NCBI GenBank assembly: GCA_028279945.1
Contig: JANQMT010000089.1
Coordinates: forward strand, 1-28,140
Length of the DNA stretch: 28,140 nt
Source of the DNA: JAKSCF01 sp028279945
Lineage (GTDB): Bacteria > Bacillota > Clostridia > Peptostreptococcales > JAAYPU01
Direction of reading: 5' to 3'
The stretch's first letter is position 1, and every line of letters begins with the position of its first letter. Below, piece by piece: positions 1-7,649 of this stretch. The translations under genes were made by a program, and so were the position numbers. Below the pieces are notes generated by a model. The model was not told where the DNA came from. It worked only from the letters and a program-made list of their open reading frames with translations, and did not search any database.

Positions 1-1058
1 AGGAAATTAGAAGGATTCTCTTTTTGTCCCACAACTTGAGATACACGTGCTGCCATAGGAACTGCAGATACCCCTGCAGATCCAATTAATGGATTGATGG
101 TCCCTCCTACTACTTTGTTCATTATTTTAGCCAGTATGACACCTGCTGCTGTTCCTACAGCAAATGCAAAAATACCAAGTACTATAATTTTTATTGTTTG
201 AATTGTAAGAAATGCTTCAGCTGTAGCTGATGCTCCTACAGCCAGACCTAAAAATATGGTAACGACATTGATTAATGCATTTTCTGCTGTCTCAGATAAT
301 CTATTGGCTACTCCGCATTGTTTAAATAAGTTTCCAAGCATCAGCATACCTACTAAAGTAGCTGCCGGAGGTAAAATCAAAGAAACAACAATGGTTACCA
401 TAATTGGGAACAAAATTTTCTCTTTCTGAGATACCGGTCTTAATTGTTCCATCTTAATCATACGTTCTTCTTTTGTTGTTAAAGCTTTCATAATTGGCGG
501 CTGAATGATTGGTACCAGCGCCATATATGAATAAGCTGCTACCGCTATAGCACCAAGAAGATCTGGCGCCAGTTTGGAAGCTAAAAATATTGCTGTCGGA
601 CCGTCTGCTCCACCAATAATCCCTATTGCTCCTGCTTCTTGAGCTGTAAATCCTAGAAATATTGCTCCCAAGAAAGTAGTAAATATTCCAAATTGAGCTG
701 CTGCACCAAGTAAAAGTGACTTAGGATTTGCAATCAGTGGTCCAAAATCAGTCATTGCTCCCACACCCATAAAAATGATTGGCGGGAATAATCCCAGTTT
801 ATTTCCCTGATAAAAGTAATACAGTAATCCACCTATTTCTTTATCTGTTGCAGATTTCATCAAATCTGCAAAAGGGAGATTTGTAAGTAACATTCCAAAG
901 GCAATGGGCACTAATAGAAGTGGTTCAAAACCTTTTCCAATTGCTAAATACAATAGCACAAGTGACACCAGTATCATAATCAATTGAAGCCAACCTGCTC
1001 GATCAGTAAATGCAGTAAAACCAGTGCTACTTAAAAATTCATATATCGCTTGTTGCAT
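1..1058 (-). CDS. Na+-translocating decarboxylase beta subunit (OadB/MmdB/GcdB family), C-terminus cut by window edge
   Basis: This is the membrane subunit that decarboxylates carboxybiotin and couples the reaction to Na+ export. I translated it by hand: 352 codons run from an ATG at 1058 to the left edge without a stop. The family is usually about 370-400 residues, so only the extreme C-terminus is missing. The chain is very hydrophobic with many membrane segments. It carries the family motif GIIGGADGPTAIF, whose Asp (about residue 152) corresponds to the essential Asp of Klebsiella OadB. It also carries NPLIGSAGVSAVPMAARV (around residues 325-342), which matches the second conserved Na+/proton-path motif. 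A Shine-Dalgarno AAAGGAG precedes the ATG. The gene follows the biotin-carrier gene by 39 nt and is the last visible gene of the operon. The family assignment is firm. Which acyl-CoA the complex uses cannot be read from this subunit. Confidence 0.95.
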   Translation of the reverse strand, partial: MQQAIYEFLSSTGFTAFTDRAGWLQLIMILVSLVLLYLAIGKGFEPLLLVPIAFGMLLTNLPFADLMKSATDKEIGGLLYYFYQGNKLGLFPPIIFMGVGAMTDFGPLIANPKSLLLGAAAQFGIFTTFLGAIFLGFTAQEAGAIGIIGGADGPTAIFLASKLAPDLLGAIAVAAYSYMALVPIIQPPIMKALTTKEERMIKMEQLRPVSQKEKILFPIMVTIVVSLILPPAATLVGMLMLGNLFKQCGVANRLSETAENALINVVTIFLGLAVGASATAEAFLTIQTIKIIVLGIFAFAVGTAAGVILAKIMNKVVGGTINPLIGSAGVSAVPMAARVSQVVGQKENPSNF

Positions 1059-1097
1059 CGAAATGTCTCCTTTCTTCAACTTTTTCTCTAGATGAGA

Positions 1098-1511
1098 CTA
1101 ACCGATAACAACCAGCACGTCTCCAGCATTTACAGATGCACCTTTTGCTACATTAATGGATGCAACTGTTCCGTCTGCAGGTGCCATTATTTCATTTTCC
1201 ATTTTCATCGCTTCTAGTACAAGCAACACTTGTCCATTAGAAACCTGGTCGCCTTCACTAACTTTTATATCTAATATGGTTCCAGGCATTGGAGCTGTAA
1301 CTGAATTAGATCCTGCAGGTGCAGGCTTTGGCGCTGCAGGTGCTGGCGCAGCCTTCGGTGCTGCTGGTGCAGCTTTTGGTGCTGCCGCAGGTGCCGGTGC
1401 AGCTTTTGGTGCCGGCGCTGCTGCAGCCGGTGCAGGTACAGCTACTCCTCCAACTTCTTCTACTTCTACTTCATAACTCTTTCCATTTACAGTTATATTA
1501 TATTTTTTCAT
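1098..1511 (-). CDS. Biotin carboxyl carrier subunit of Na+-translocating decarboxylase (MmdC/GcdC-like)
   Basis: This 137-residue protein carries CO2 on biotin between the carboxyltransferase (alpha) and the membrane beta subunit. Residues 1-25 form a short N-terminal strand region. Residues 26-66 are a flexible Ala/Pro linker with repeated AAPKAAPAPA units. The C-terminal half is a biotinyl/lipoyl domain with the canonical EAMKMEN motif, where Lys103 is the expected biotinylation site. Length and layout match small biotin subunits of methylmalonyl-CoA and glutaconyl-CoA decarboxylases. The ATG has a good ribosome site (AAGGAGG) upstream. The gene lies between the gamma and beta genes, the usual order in such operons. 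The linker makes the DNA locally GC-rich and internally repetitive, which also creates spurious open frames on the opposite strand. Confidence 0.95.
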   Translation of the reverse strand: MKKYNITVNGKSYEVEVEEVGGVAVPAPAAAAPAPKAAPAPAAAPKAAPAAPKAAPAPAAPKPAPAGSNSVTAPMPGTILDIKVSEGDQVSNGQVLLVLEAMKMENEIMAPADGTVASINVAKGASVNAGDVLVVIG

Positions 1512-1547
1512 TTTACTTGATTCCTCCTTACAGACATATTTAATGAT

Positions 1548-1967
1548 TTAAAACCTTCTACTGTCTAATTGTTCATGTTTCGCTACATTCGCCCATGCCG
1601 GCATTCTATGTTCAGATCTTTTAATATTTTTTACTATAATGGTTTGTATAGGCCTTTGCATACTTGCTGCTATGGCTGCAGTGATGACTGCAATCAGTTC
1701 TTCATCTTCCTCTGTTCCGCTGACAGCTGTATCCTCGACGGGAGTTACTGGTGGTGCTGCCGGCGTAATAGCAGGCTTTTGTTGAACAGGCTTATACATC
1801 ATCTTTGTCATAACAGCAATGAGTCCCCAAAGTATTAGCAATACAACAAATGTAATCAACATACCCAGTATAGTAACTATAAGCGCTCCTGCTAATTTAT
1901 CAGATGTTGACATTTGCTTCATTAATTCAGGATCTGCCAGCCGTTCAATTATTCCTAGTTTATCCAC
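1548..1967 (-). CDS. Na+-translocating decarboxylase gamma/delta subunit (OadG/MmdD family)
   Basis: This small anchor subunit of 139 residues holds the carboxyltransferase and biotin subunits to the membrane complex. It has one clear membrane helix (about residues 27-51), then a basic stretch and a Pro-rich linker (PAITPAAPPVTPVED). The C-terminal segment contains EELIAVITAAIAA and ends in a W-x-x-x-x-K-x-E-x-L-type tail. This C-terminal pattern is typical of OadG/MmdD proteins; in Veillonella a similar segment also exists as a separate epsilon subunit (known from the family, not tested here). The start is a GTG at 1967 with GAGGTGAT just upstream. The gene lies 25 nt after the carboxyltransferase gene and 36 nt before the biotin-carrier gene, so co-transcription is very likely. 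Confidence 0.85.
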   Translation of the reverse strand: MDKLGIIERLADPELMKQMSTSDKLAGALIVTILGMLITFVVLLILWGLIAVMTKMMYKPVQQKPAITPAAPPVTPVEDTAVSGTEEDEELIAVITAAIAASMQRPIQTIIVKNIKRSEHRMPAWANVAKHEQLDSRRF

Positions 1968-1992
1968 TTTATCACCTCAATTCCTATTATTA

Positions 1993-3564
1993 TTAAAGAG
2001 GTATATTACCGTGTTTCTTTGGCGGCAATGATTGTCTCTTTGAAGCTAACATATCAAATGCATTGATAAGTCTTGGTCTTGTTATGCTTGGCTCAATGAT
2101 GTCATCTACATATCCTCTCTCTGCCGCTTTATACGGATTAGCAAATTGATCTTTATATTCTTGAATTTTTTCCTGTCTTTTTGTCACTGGATCATCCGAA
2201 TCACTAATATCATTTTTAAATACGATATTTGCTGCTCCCTCTGGTCCCATTACTGCAATTTCCGATGATGGCCATGCCAATACAGTATCCGCTCCTAATT
2301 CTTTGTTACACATACCTATATATGCCCCACCATATGCTTTTCTGGTAATGAGGGTTAGTTTTGGTACTGTTGCTTCGCTGTATGCATAAAGCATTTTTGC
2401 TCCATGGCGTATGATGCCCCCATATTCTTGTCCCGTTCCAGGCAGGAATCCAGGTACATCTACTATGCTTAATATCGGTATATTAAAGGCATCACACCTT
2501 CTGATAAATCTTGCTGCTTTATCGGATGCATCAATATCTAAACATCCTGCCAATACTTTTGGTTGATTGGCTATTATACCTATTGTCTGTCCGTCTAGTC
2601 TTGCAAAGCATGTTACCATATTTTTAGCGTAATATTCTTGTACATCAAGATATTCTCCGTTGTCTACCAATTCTTTTATGATATCGTACACATCGTAAGG
2701 CTTGTTTGGATTCTCAGGCATAAAGCTGTCTAATTCTACATTTAGTCTGTTTGGATCGTCTTCAGTTCCATACACAGGAGGCGTTTCCATATTATTGGAT
2801 GGTAAATAGCTTAATAGGTTTTTAATTTGTTCAATACAGTCTTCATCATTTGATGCAAGAAAATGTGCAACCCCACTAATACTATTATGTGTCATCGCTC
2901 CACCTAACTGCTCTGCCGATACTTCTTCTCCTGTTACTGTTTTTATGACTTGAGGCCCTGTGATAAACATTTGGCTGGTTTTATCAACCATAAATACAAA
3001 ATCGGTTATTGCCGGTGAGTATACTGCTCCTCCTGCACAAGGTCCCATGATTGCTGAGATTTGTGGTATAACGCCTGATGAGATGGTATTTCTATAAAAG
3101 ATTTTTCCAAATCCGGATAAAGCATTTACTCCTTCTTGTATCCTTGCTCCTCCCGAATCATTTAATCCTACTAACGGTGCTCCCACTTTTAAAGCATTAT
3201 CTTGTACCTTTACGATTTTCTCAGCATGATATTCTCCCAAAGATCCGCCAAGAACTGTAAAGTCCTGTGCAAATGCATACACCAACCGGTCATCTACCAT
3301 TCCATAGCCTGTAACTACACCTTCTCCAGGTGCTTCAGTGGATGCCATACTAAAGTTTGTACATCGATGTGTAACATAAGCGTCTAACTCGACGAACGTT
3401 CCTTCGTCAAATAGTAAATTCAGTCTTTCTCTTGCTGTTAACTTTCCTTTTGCATGCTGGGCATCAATTCTTTTAGCCCCACCGCCTTGTGTGATTTTTT
3501 CTCTTCTTTGGCGAAGCTCTTCTGTTTTGTTTTCTTTTTTGGGGTTTGGTGACTTTTTAGCCAT
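1993..3564 (-). CDS. Acyl-CoA decarboxylase alpha subunit, biotin-dependent carboxyltransferase (MmdA-like)
   Basis: This subunit moves the carboxyl group from an acyl-CoA such as malonyl-CoA or methylmalonyl-CoA to biotin. The protein has 523 residues with both crotonase-fold carboxyltransferase halves. The N-half has LRQRREKITQGGGAKRIDAQHAKGKLTARER, shown here in pieces: LRQRREKITQGGG then HAKGKLTARERL. It is followed by GLNDSGGARIQEGV and the oxyanion region GPCAGGAVYSPA. The C-half has VPGFLPGTGQEYGGIIRHGAK and TRKAYGGAYIGM. All are hallmarks of the MmdA/PccB family at normal length. An upstream in-frame ATG at 3615 would add 17 residues but lies inside a hairpin with no ribosome site. 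The ATG at 3564 follows GAAAGGAAAGG and is preferred. Gene order after MadLM and a CoA-transferase argues for malonyl-CoA. Methylmalonyl-CoA remains possible. Confidence 0.93.
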   Translation of the reverse strand: MAKKSPNPKKENKTEELRQRREKITQGGGAKRIDAQHAKGKLTARERLNLLFDEGTFVELDAYVTHRCTNFSMASTEAPGEGVVTGYGMVDDRLVYAFAQDFTVLGGSLGEYHAEKIVKVQDNALKVGAPLVGLNDSGGARIQEGVNALSGFGKIFYRNTISSGVIPQISAIMGPCAGGAVYSPAITDFVFMVDKTSQMFITGPQVIKTVTGEEVSAEQLGGAMTHNSISGVAHFLASNDEDCIEQIKNLLSYLPSNNMETPPVYGTEDDPNRLNVELDSFMPENPNKPYDVYDIIKELVDNGEYLDVQEYYAKNMVTCFARLDGQTIGIIANQPKVLAGCLDIDASDKAARFIRRCDAFNIPILSIVDVPGFLPGTGQEYGGIIRHGAKMLYAYSEATVPKLTLITRKAYGGAYIGMCNKELGADTVLAWPSSEIAVMGPEGAANIVFKNDISDSDDPVTKRQEKIQEYKDQFANPYKAAERGYVDDIIEPSITRPRLINAFDMLASKRQSLPPKKHGNIPL

Positions 3565-3585
3565 ATGTATAGCCTTTCCTTTCAC

Positions 3586-3624
3586 TTTTTTAAGGTGCAA
3601 ATTAAAAATTTGCACCTTAAAAAA
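3586..3624 (-). other. Perfect 18-bp hairpin in the madM-mmdA intergenic gap
   Basis: The arms at 3586-3603 and 3607-3624 are perfectly complementary (core AAGGTGCAAATT/AATTTGCACCTT, extended by A/T) around a 3-nt loop. The hairpin sits in the 81-nt gap between madM and the carboxyltransferase gene. On the transcribed minus strand it is followed by an A-run, not a T-run, so it is not a standard terminator. It may be an RNA-stability or processing element that sets subunit ratios inside the operon. That role is inferred. Confidence 0.6.
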
Positions 3625-3645
3625 AAATTTTTGTTATATTTTTTT

Positions 3646-4407
3646 CTAACCAAATATTGCCCTTATCAAAATAAAACCAATAGATGGACACAATAAGCTT
3701 CCTAATCCGGTAAAGAAAGTTGCCGTCATAGCCCCATAAGGCACTAACTTTGTATCTGTAGCTGCCAGCCCGCCTGCAACACCGCTGGTTGTCCCTATCA
3801 GTCCTCCATAAACCATTGCTGCCGTTGGATTGTCCAGCTTGATCTTTTTAGCAATAAGGGGTGTAACGATCATCGTTAATACAGATTTTACAACACCTGC
3901 TGCTATAGAAAGTGCAATAACATCTGAACTTGCACCCAGTGCTGTTCCTGTTACAGGGCCTACTATAAAGGTGACAGCCCCTGCACCAATCGTTGTAATA
4001 TCCACTACATCTTTATATCCCAACGCAAATGCAATTACCGAACCTACTATAAAAGAAAAAAATACACCTATTAATAATGCAATAGTTCCAGGCAATCCTG
4101 CCTTTTTAAGGTTTTCAAGTTTAACTCCAAATGCTGTTGAAATGATGGCATAATCTCTCAGCATACTGCCGCCTAATAAACCTATCCCTGAAAAAATACC
4201 TATATCTGATAAGCCCTTGGTGCCCCCTGTATATTTTCCGGAAACATAAGCTAAAATTAATCCTACTATGATAGCAATTGCGGAACCCATTCTTTTTTGT
4301 TTGAGCATGACAGCTAGTGTATAGGCAACCAACATGATAAGTGCTACAACACCAAATGCGCCTACCAAAGCATACTTATCAAATAATTTAATTATAATAT
4401 CAACCAT
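3646..4407 (-). CDS. madM: Malonate transporter subunit MadM
   Basis: This integral membrane protein of 253 residues is the larger partner of the two-component MadL/MadM malonate carrier. Family members import malonate, probably with a cation. The sequence is almost entirely hydrophobic helices with Gly-rich turns (GIGLLGGSMLRDYAIISTAF, GPVTGTALGASSDVIALS, GGLIGTTSGVAGGLAATDTK). These match MadM in length and pattern, as I recognise the family. The ATG follows GAGGAGG at about 10 nt. The gene lies 26 nt after madL and before the decarboxylase genes. In Malonomonas rubra madL and madM accompany an acyl-carrier-protein-based malonate decarboxylase. Here they instead accompany an acyl-CoA decarboxylase and a CoA-transferase, which is the key contextual difference. 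Confidence 0.88.
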   Translation of the reverse strand: MVDIIIKLFDKYALVGAFGVVALIMLVAYTLAVMLKQKRMGSAIAIIVGLILAYVSGKYTGGTKGLSDIGIFSGIGLLGGSMLRDYAIISTAFGVKLENLKKAGLPGTIALLIGVFFSFIVGSVIAFALGYKDVVDITTIGAGAVTFIVGPVTGTALGASSDVIALSIAAGVVKSVLTMIVTPLIAKKIKLDNPTAAMVYGGLIGTTSGVAGGLAATDTKLVPYGAMTATFFTGLGSLLCPSIGFILIRAIFG

Positions 4408-4433
4408 TATTAATTCATCCTCCTCATTTGTCC

Positions 4434-4802
4434 CTACTCGTTATTCTCTTTAGACAATTTAGAAATTAGAGGTACTAGAAACATTGCACCTATAGTAGCA
4501 ACTCCGCCGGCTGCAAAAGCTACGATACCGCCCTCAAAGGCAGCTACTACATTCTGTCTGGCTGCCATAGCAACTACAATAGGAATGTAAAGGGCACTAA
4601 GAAATTTTATACCGTTTTGTGTTCTTTCGTGGAATGCTTTTCCTTTTTTCTCATAATAATTACTTAATAGTACTAAAATCAGCATTGCAATACCTACGCC
4701 GCCAACATTGCCGCTAACACCTAGTACGCTCCCTAGCGAATGTCCTATAAACGAACCAACAAACATGCATATGGCAACAATGCCTAAACCATATATCTCC
4801 AT
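4434..4802 (-). CDS. madL: Malonate transporter subunit MadL
   Basis: This small membrane protein of 122 residues with about four hydrophobic segments is the partner of MadM in malonate uptake. Recognisable features are GxxxGHSLGSVLGVSGNVGG near the N-terminus, a charged cytoplasmic loop (NYYEKKGKAFHERTQNGI), then a Gly/Ala-rich pair of helices. This layout matches the MadL family in length and order. A GGAGGT ribosome site lies 5-6 nt before the ATG. It is translated just ahead of madM (26-nt gap) and 68 nt after the CoA-transferase gene. The pairing with MadM makes the call stronger than either sequence alone. Confidence 0.88.
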   Translation of the reverse strand: MEIYGLGIVAICMFVGSFIGHSLGSVLGVSGNVGGVGIAMLILVLLSNYYEKKGKAFHERTQNGIKFLSALYIPIVVAMAARQNVVAAFEGGIVAFAAGGVATIGAMFLVPLISKLSKENNE

Positions 4803-4870
4803 TTTTTACCTCCTTATTATTTTCATTGACGCACTTTATGAAATTAAAAATTATTTCTTCTCGTAAAAAA

Positions 4871-6058
4871 CTAGATAGCTCCTATTTCATGTAATTTTTC
4901 TATCTCTTCATCTGTTAAATTGTTGAAAGATTTTAATACTTCTTTCGTGTGCTCGCCAAGTATGGGTGCTGCAGTTTTTATAATGCCTTGGGTCTCGCTC
5001 ATTTTAATAGGCACTCCGGGAATTTTCATTTTACCGGCTTCGGCATGCTCAATCTCTACCAGCATTTCTCTTGATATCACTTGGGGGTCGTTGACGACTC
5101 TTTCAACGTTGTTGATAGGCCCATTTGGAACACCTGCTTCATCCAATATCTTTTGCCATTCATCCGTGGTCTTTGTAACGATCCTTTCAGCTATTAATGG
5201 TCTTAATTCATCATAGTTTTCTGATCTAAGAGGATTTGTTTTAAATCGAGCATCATCGGCTAGATCTACAGTGCCCATTTCTTTGCATAGCTTTCTCCAT
5301 AAGCTGTCGTTGCCGGCAGCAATCATGATCTCTCCATCTAAAGTATCAAATGGTTCGAAAGGAACAATAGAAGAATGTTTGTTACCTGCAGGCTTTGGCG
5401 AAACACCTGTTGTCAAATATCTTGCAATAGCGTTTTCCAAAATAGCTACTTGGCAATCCAGCATTGCAACATCTACCTTCTGACCTACTCCTGTTATATT
5501 TCTATAATTCAATGCGCTTAGTATTCCTACAGCAGTAAAGAGACCTGCCGTAATATCCCCTATTGATGGTCCTACCCGCGTAGGCTTTCCCCCCTTTGCT
5601 CCAGTAATACTCATTATCCCGCCCATAGCTTGCACGACCCCATCATATGCAGGCCTTTGACTGTAAGGACCTGTATGTCCAAACCCCGAAGCGGCGGCAT
5701 AAATAATCTTAGGATTAATTTCTTTAAGTTGCTCATATCCAAATCCCAATTTATCCATTGTTCCGGGTTTATAATTTTCAACCACCACATCGACTTTTTC
5801 TATTAATTTAAAAAACTCTTTTTGGGCTTCAGGATTTTTTAAATTCATAGTAATACTTTTTTTGTTGCGGTTGATGCTCATAAAGTATGCACTTTCATCA
5901 TTGACATAAGGGCCAAATTGTCTGGAGTCGTCGCCTTTTTTAGGCACTTCTACTTTAATAACTTCAGCACCTAGATCCGCTAAAACCATGGTACAGTAAG
6001 GCCCGGCCAGCACCCTGGTTAAATCCAAGACTTTAATACCTTCTAACGCTTGATTCAC
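4871..6058 (-). CDS. CaiB/BaiF family (class III) CoA-transferase, probably malonate-activating
   Basis: This cytoplasmic enzyme transfers CoA from an acyl-CoA to a free carboxylic acid through an aspartyl-CoA thioester. At 395 residues it has the normal family length. The N-terminal signature GIKVLDLTRVLAGPYCTMVL is present, followed by DLGAEVIKVE. The predicted catalytic Asp is residue 168 in VGPSIGDITAG, the equivalent of Asp169 in formyl-CoA transferase. ENYKPGTMDKLG and the C-terminal LGEHTKEVL motif are also present. The start is a GTG at 6058 with AAAGGAGGT 7 nt upstream. It is the first gene of the operon, directly behind the sigma54-type promoter. Next to MadLM and an acyl-CoA decarboxylase, the simplest role is acetyl-CoA:malonate CoA transfer, giving malonyl-CoA plus acetate. 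The substrate is inferred; methylmalonate or another dicarboxylate cannot be excluded. Confidence 0.92.
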   Translation of the reverse strand: MNQALEGIKVLDLTRVLAGPYCTMVLADLGAEVIKVEVPKKGDDSRQFGPYVNDESAYFMSINRNKKSITMNLKNPEAQKEFFKLIEKVDVVVENYKPGTMDKLGFGYEQLKEINPKIIYAAASGFGHTGPYSQRPAYDGVVQAMGGIMSITGAKGGKPTRVGPSIGDITAGLFTAVGILSALNYRNITGVGQKVDVAMLDCQVAILENAIARYLTTGVSPKPAGNKHSSIVPFEPFDTLDGEIMIAAGNDSLWRKLCKEMGTVDLADDARFKTNPLRSENYDELRPLIAERIVTKTTDEWQKILDEAGVPNGPINNVERVVNDPQVISREMLVEIEHAEAGKMKIPGVPIKMSETQGIIKTAAPILGEHTKEVLKSFNNLTDEEIEKLHEIGAI

Positions 6059-6147
6059 AAATATTACCTCCTTTATGCGCTTTAAACTTAATAATGGTAT
6101 GCTTCAAGTGATGCTTTCCATTATTAGTGCCTCTCCTCTAGCCTAGG

Positions 6148-6163
6148 AGCAATTTATATGCCA
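6148..6163 (-). promoter_or_regulatory. Sigma54 (-24/-12) promoter of the CoA-transferase/MadLM/decarboxylase operon
   Basis: The minus strand reads TGGCATATAAATTGCT: a -24 element TGGCAT and a -12 element TTGCT, with exactly 10 nt between the invariant GG and GC. The expected transcript starts near 6138, about 80 nt before the CoA-transferase GTG. The gene immediately upstream encodes a GAFSGA-containing, NtrC-type activator, which independently predicts such a promoter. Confidence 0.78.
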
Positions 6164-6174
6164 TTCTTATATCA

Positions 6175-6188
6175 ATTGAAATTTCAAT
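6175..6188. promoter_or_regulatory. 14-bp perfect palindrome ATTGAAATTTCAAT, possible activator half-site pair
   Basis: The site lies between the -24 element and the large inverted repeat. It shares the half-sites TTGAAAT/ATTTCAA with the centre of that repeat (6222-6269). Two sites with the same core around a sigma54 promoter would suit oligomeric binding of the NtrC-type regulator. This is inferred. Confidence 0.35.
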
Positions 6189-6221
6189 GTTTTTATGCTT
6201 TGAGACTAAATTGCATACAAA

Positions 6222-6269
6222 AGAAAGTGGTAACTTTTGAAATTTATATTTCAAAAGTTACCACTTTCT
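6222..6269 (-). promoter_or_regulatory. Perfect 22-bp inverted repeat: terminator of the regulator gene and/or upstream activator site
   Basis: The arms at 6222-6243 and 6248-6269 are perfectly complementary around a 4-nt loop. The repeat begins 13 nt past the response-regulator stop. On the minus strand it is followed by a T-rich tail (CTTTCTTTTG), so it can act as an intrinsic terminator. Its centre is also about 108 bp upstream of the predicted sigma54 start, the usual place for NtrC-type activator binding. Both roles may apply. Confidence 0.65.
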
Positions 6270-6282
6270 ATGTGGATTATAT

Positions 6283-7614
6283 TTATTTTTTCAAATCAAA
6301 CTTTTCAATTTTTCTTCTCAGAGTTAATCGAGATATACCCAGTTCAGCAGCCGAAAGGCTTATATTCCAGTTATTTTTGTCTAATGATTTCTTTATGGTC
6401 TCTTTTTCTACTACCTCCAGAGCGTAACTGTCTTGGGTTTCATCTTTAACGTCAATGTAGTCCAATATTTCAGCAGGCAGATCATCTATTTCAATAGTAC
6501 TGCCCTCTTTAAAAATCATAATTCTCTCAATAATGTTTCTAAGTTCTCTTATGTTTCCAGGCCAGTTATATTGAGTGAACATATTCAGTACATCATCTCC
6601 TATTGATGCTACCTCTTTATTAAGTTTTTGATTATAGATTTTTATAAAACGACTGACTAGTATAGGAATGTCTTCTCTCCTATCCCTTAAAGGCGGAATA
6701 TTAATAGGAATAATATTCAAGCGATAATACAAATCTTCTCTAAAATTTCCATTCATTATTTCCTGCTTTAAATCTTTATTAGAAGCTACAACAATGGTAG
6801 CTTGGAATGTCTTTTCTTCCAAACCTCCAACACTTCTAAACTTTTTTTCCTGCAACACTCTTAGCATTTTGGCTTGCAGCTTCAAGTCCATATCTGCAAT
6901 TTCATCTAAGAAAAGAAGCCCTTTATCTGCTCTTTCGATTAATCCTATTTTATTGGTTTGTGCGCCTGAAAATGCGCCTTTCTCATACCCAAACAATTCA
7001 CTTTCCTGCAATGTCTTAGGAATAGATGCACAGTTAATGGCTACATAAGCGTTGTTGTCTTTAAATTTTAATTTATAGATTAATTTTGCAACGACTTCTT
7101 TTCCAACACCGCTTTCTCCTTGTAAAAGAATACATGTGTCATAATCCATTGCGCCAATCTTTTTTACTGTATTTCTTATGATCTCTATTTGCTTTGATTT
7201 ACCAATTAAAGTAGTGCCTTCTTCTTGTGGCGTATCCTTTAACTTCTTCTTGATTTTTGAGTATTCCAGTGCATTGGATACTAATTTATTGATATTATCT
7301 AAAGAAAATGGTTTTGTTAAATAATCATAAGCCCCTAGCTTCATCGCTTTAACGGCTAGCTTTACTTCACTCAAATATGTAATCATGATAACCGTACAGG
7401 ATGGCTTTCTTTTCTTTATTTCTTTTAGTACCTCTATGCCATCTATTCCGGGTAGTTTTATATCCACGATGGCAATATCCGGATCATGATCATCCAACAT
7501 TCTTAATCCTTCTTCTCCTGTATCAGCATCCAGTACCGTGACGCCCAACTTTTTTATGTTGATCTTTAAGGATAATCTTATGCTTTTTTCATCATCTATT
7601 ATGAGGATTTTCAT
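6283..7614 (-). CDS. NtrC/DctD-type sigma54-dependent response regulator
   Basis: This transcription activator of 443 residues is predicted to be phosphorylated by the adjacent kinase and to drive sigma54 promoters. The receiver domain (residues 1-120) has the acidic pair DDE near residue 7, phospho-acceptor Asp51 in IVDIKLPG and Lys in YLTKPF. The AAA+ domain (about 135-370) has Walker A GESGVGKE, the sigma54-contact loop GAFSGA, Walker B LLFLDEIADM and the arginine region LPPLRDR-like (IPPLRDRREDIP). The C-terminus (about 405-443) is a Fis-type helix-turn-helix (SAAELGISRLTLRRKIEKF). It lies 35 nt after the sensor kinase and just upstream of a -24/-12 promoter. The target is therefore very likely the malonate-type operon. 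The organisation resembles DctB/DctD dicarboxylate control. Confidence 0.93.
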   Translation of the reverse strand: MKILIIDDEKSIRLSLKINIKKLGVTVLDADTGEEGLRMLDDHDPDIAIVDIKLPGIDGIEVLKEIKKRKPSCTVIMITYLSEVKLAVKAMKLGAYDYLTKPFSLDNINKLVSNALEYSKIKKKLKDTPQEEGTTLIGKSKQIEIIRNTVKKIGAMDYDTCILLQGESGVGKEVVAKLIYKLKFKDNNAYVAINCASIPKTLQESELFGYEKGAFSGAQTNKIGLIERADKGLLFLDEIADMDLKLQAKMLRVLQEKKFRSVGGLEEKTFQATIVVASNKDLKQEIMNGNFREDLYYRLNIIPINIPPLRDRREDIPILVSRFIKIYNQKLNKEVASIGDDVLNMFTQYNWPGNIRELRNIIERIMIFKEGSTIEIDDLPAEILDYIDVKDETQDSYALEVVEKETIKKSLDKNNWNISLSAAELGISRLTLRRKIEKFDLKK

Positions 7615-7649
7615 TGTATCATCGCCTTCTTACTTTATAAATTTTAATA

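Noticed and set aside
1156..1543. Plus-strand open frames rich in Ala/Gly or Leu/Gln opposite the biotin-carrier gene
   Set aside because: They are the antisense of the Ala/Pro linker of the real gene, have no ribosome site and no family features.
3565..3615. N-terminal extension of the carboxyltransferase alpha subunit
   Set aside because: The upstream ATG lies within a hairpin arm and lacks a ribosome site. The ATG at 3564 has one and fits the family start.
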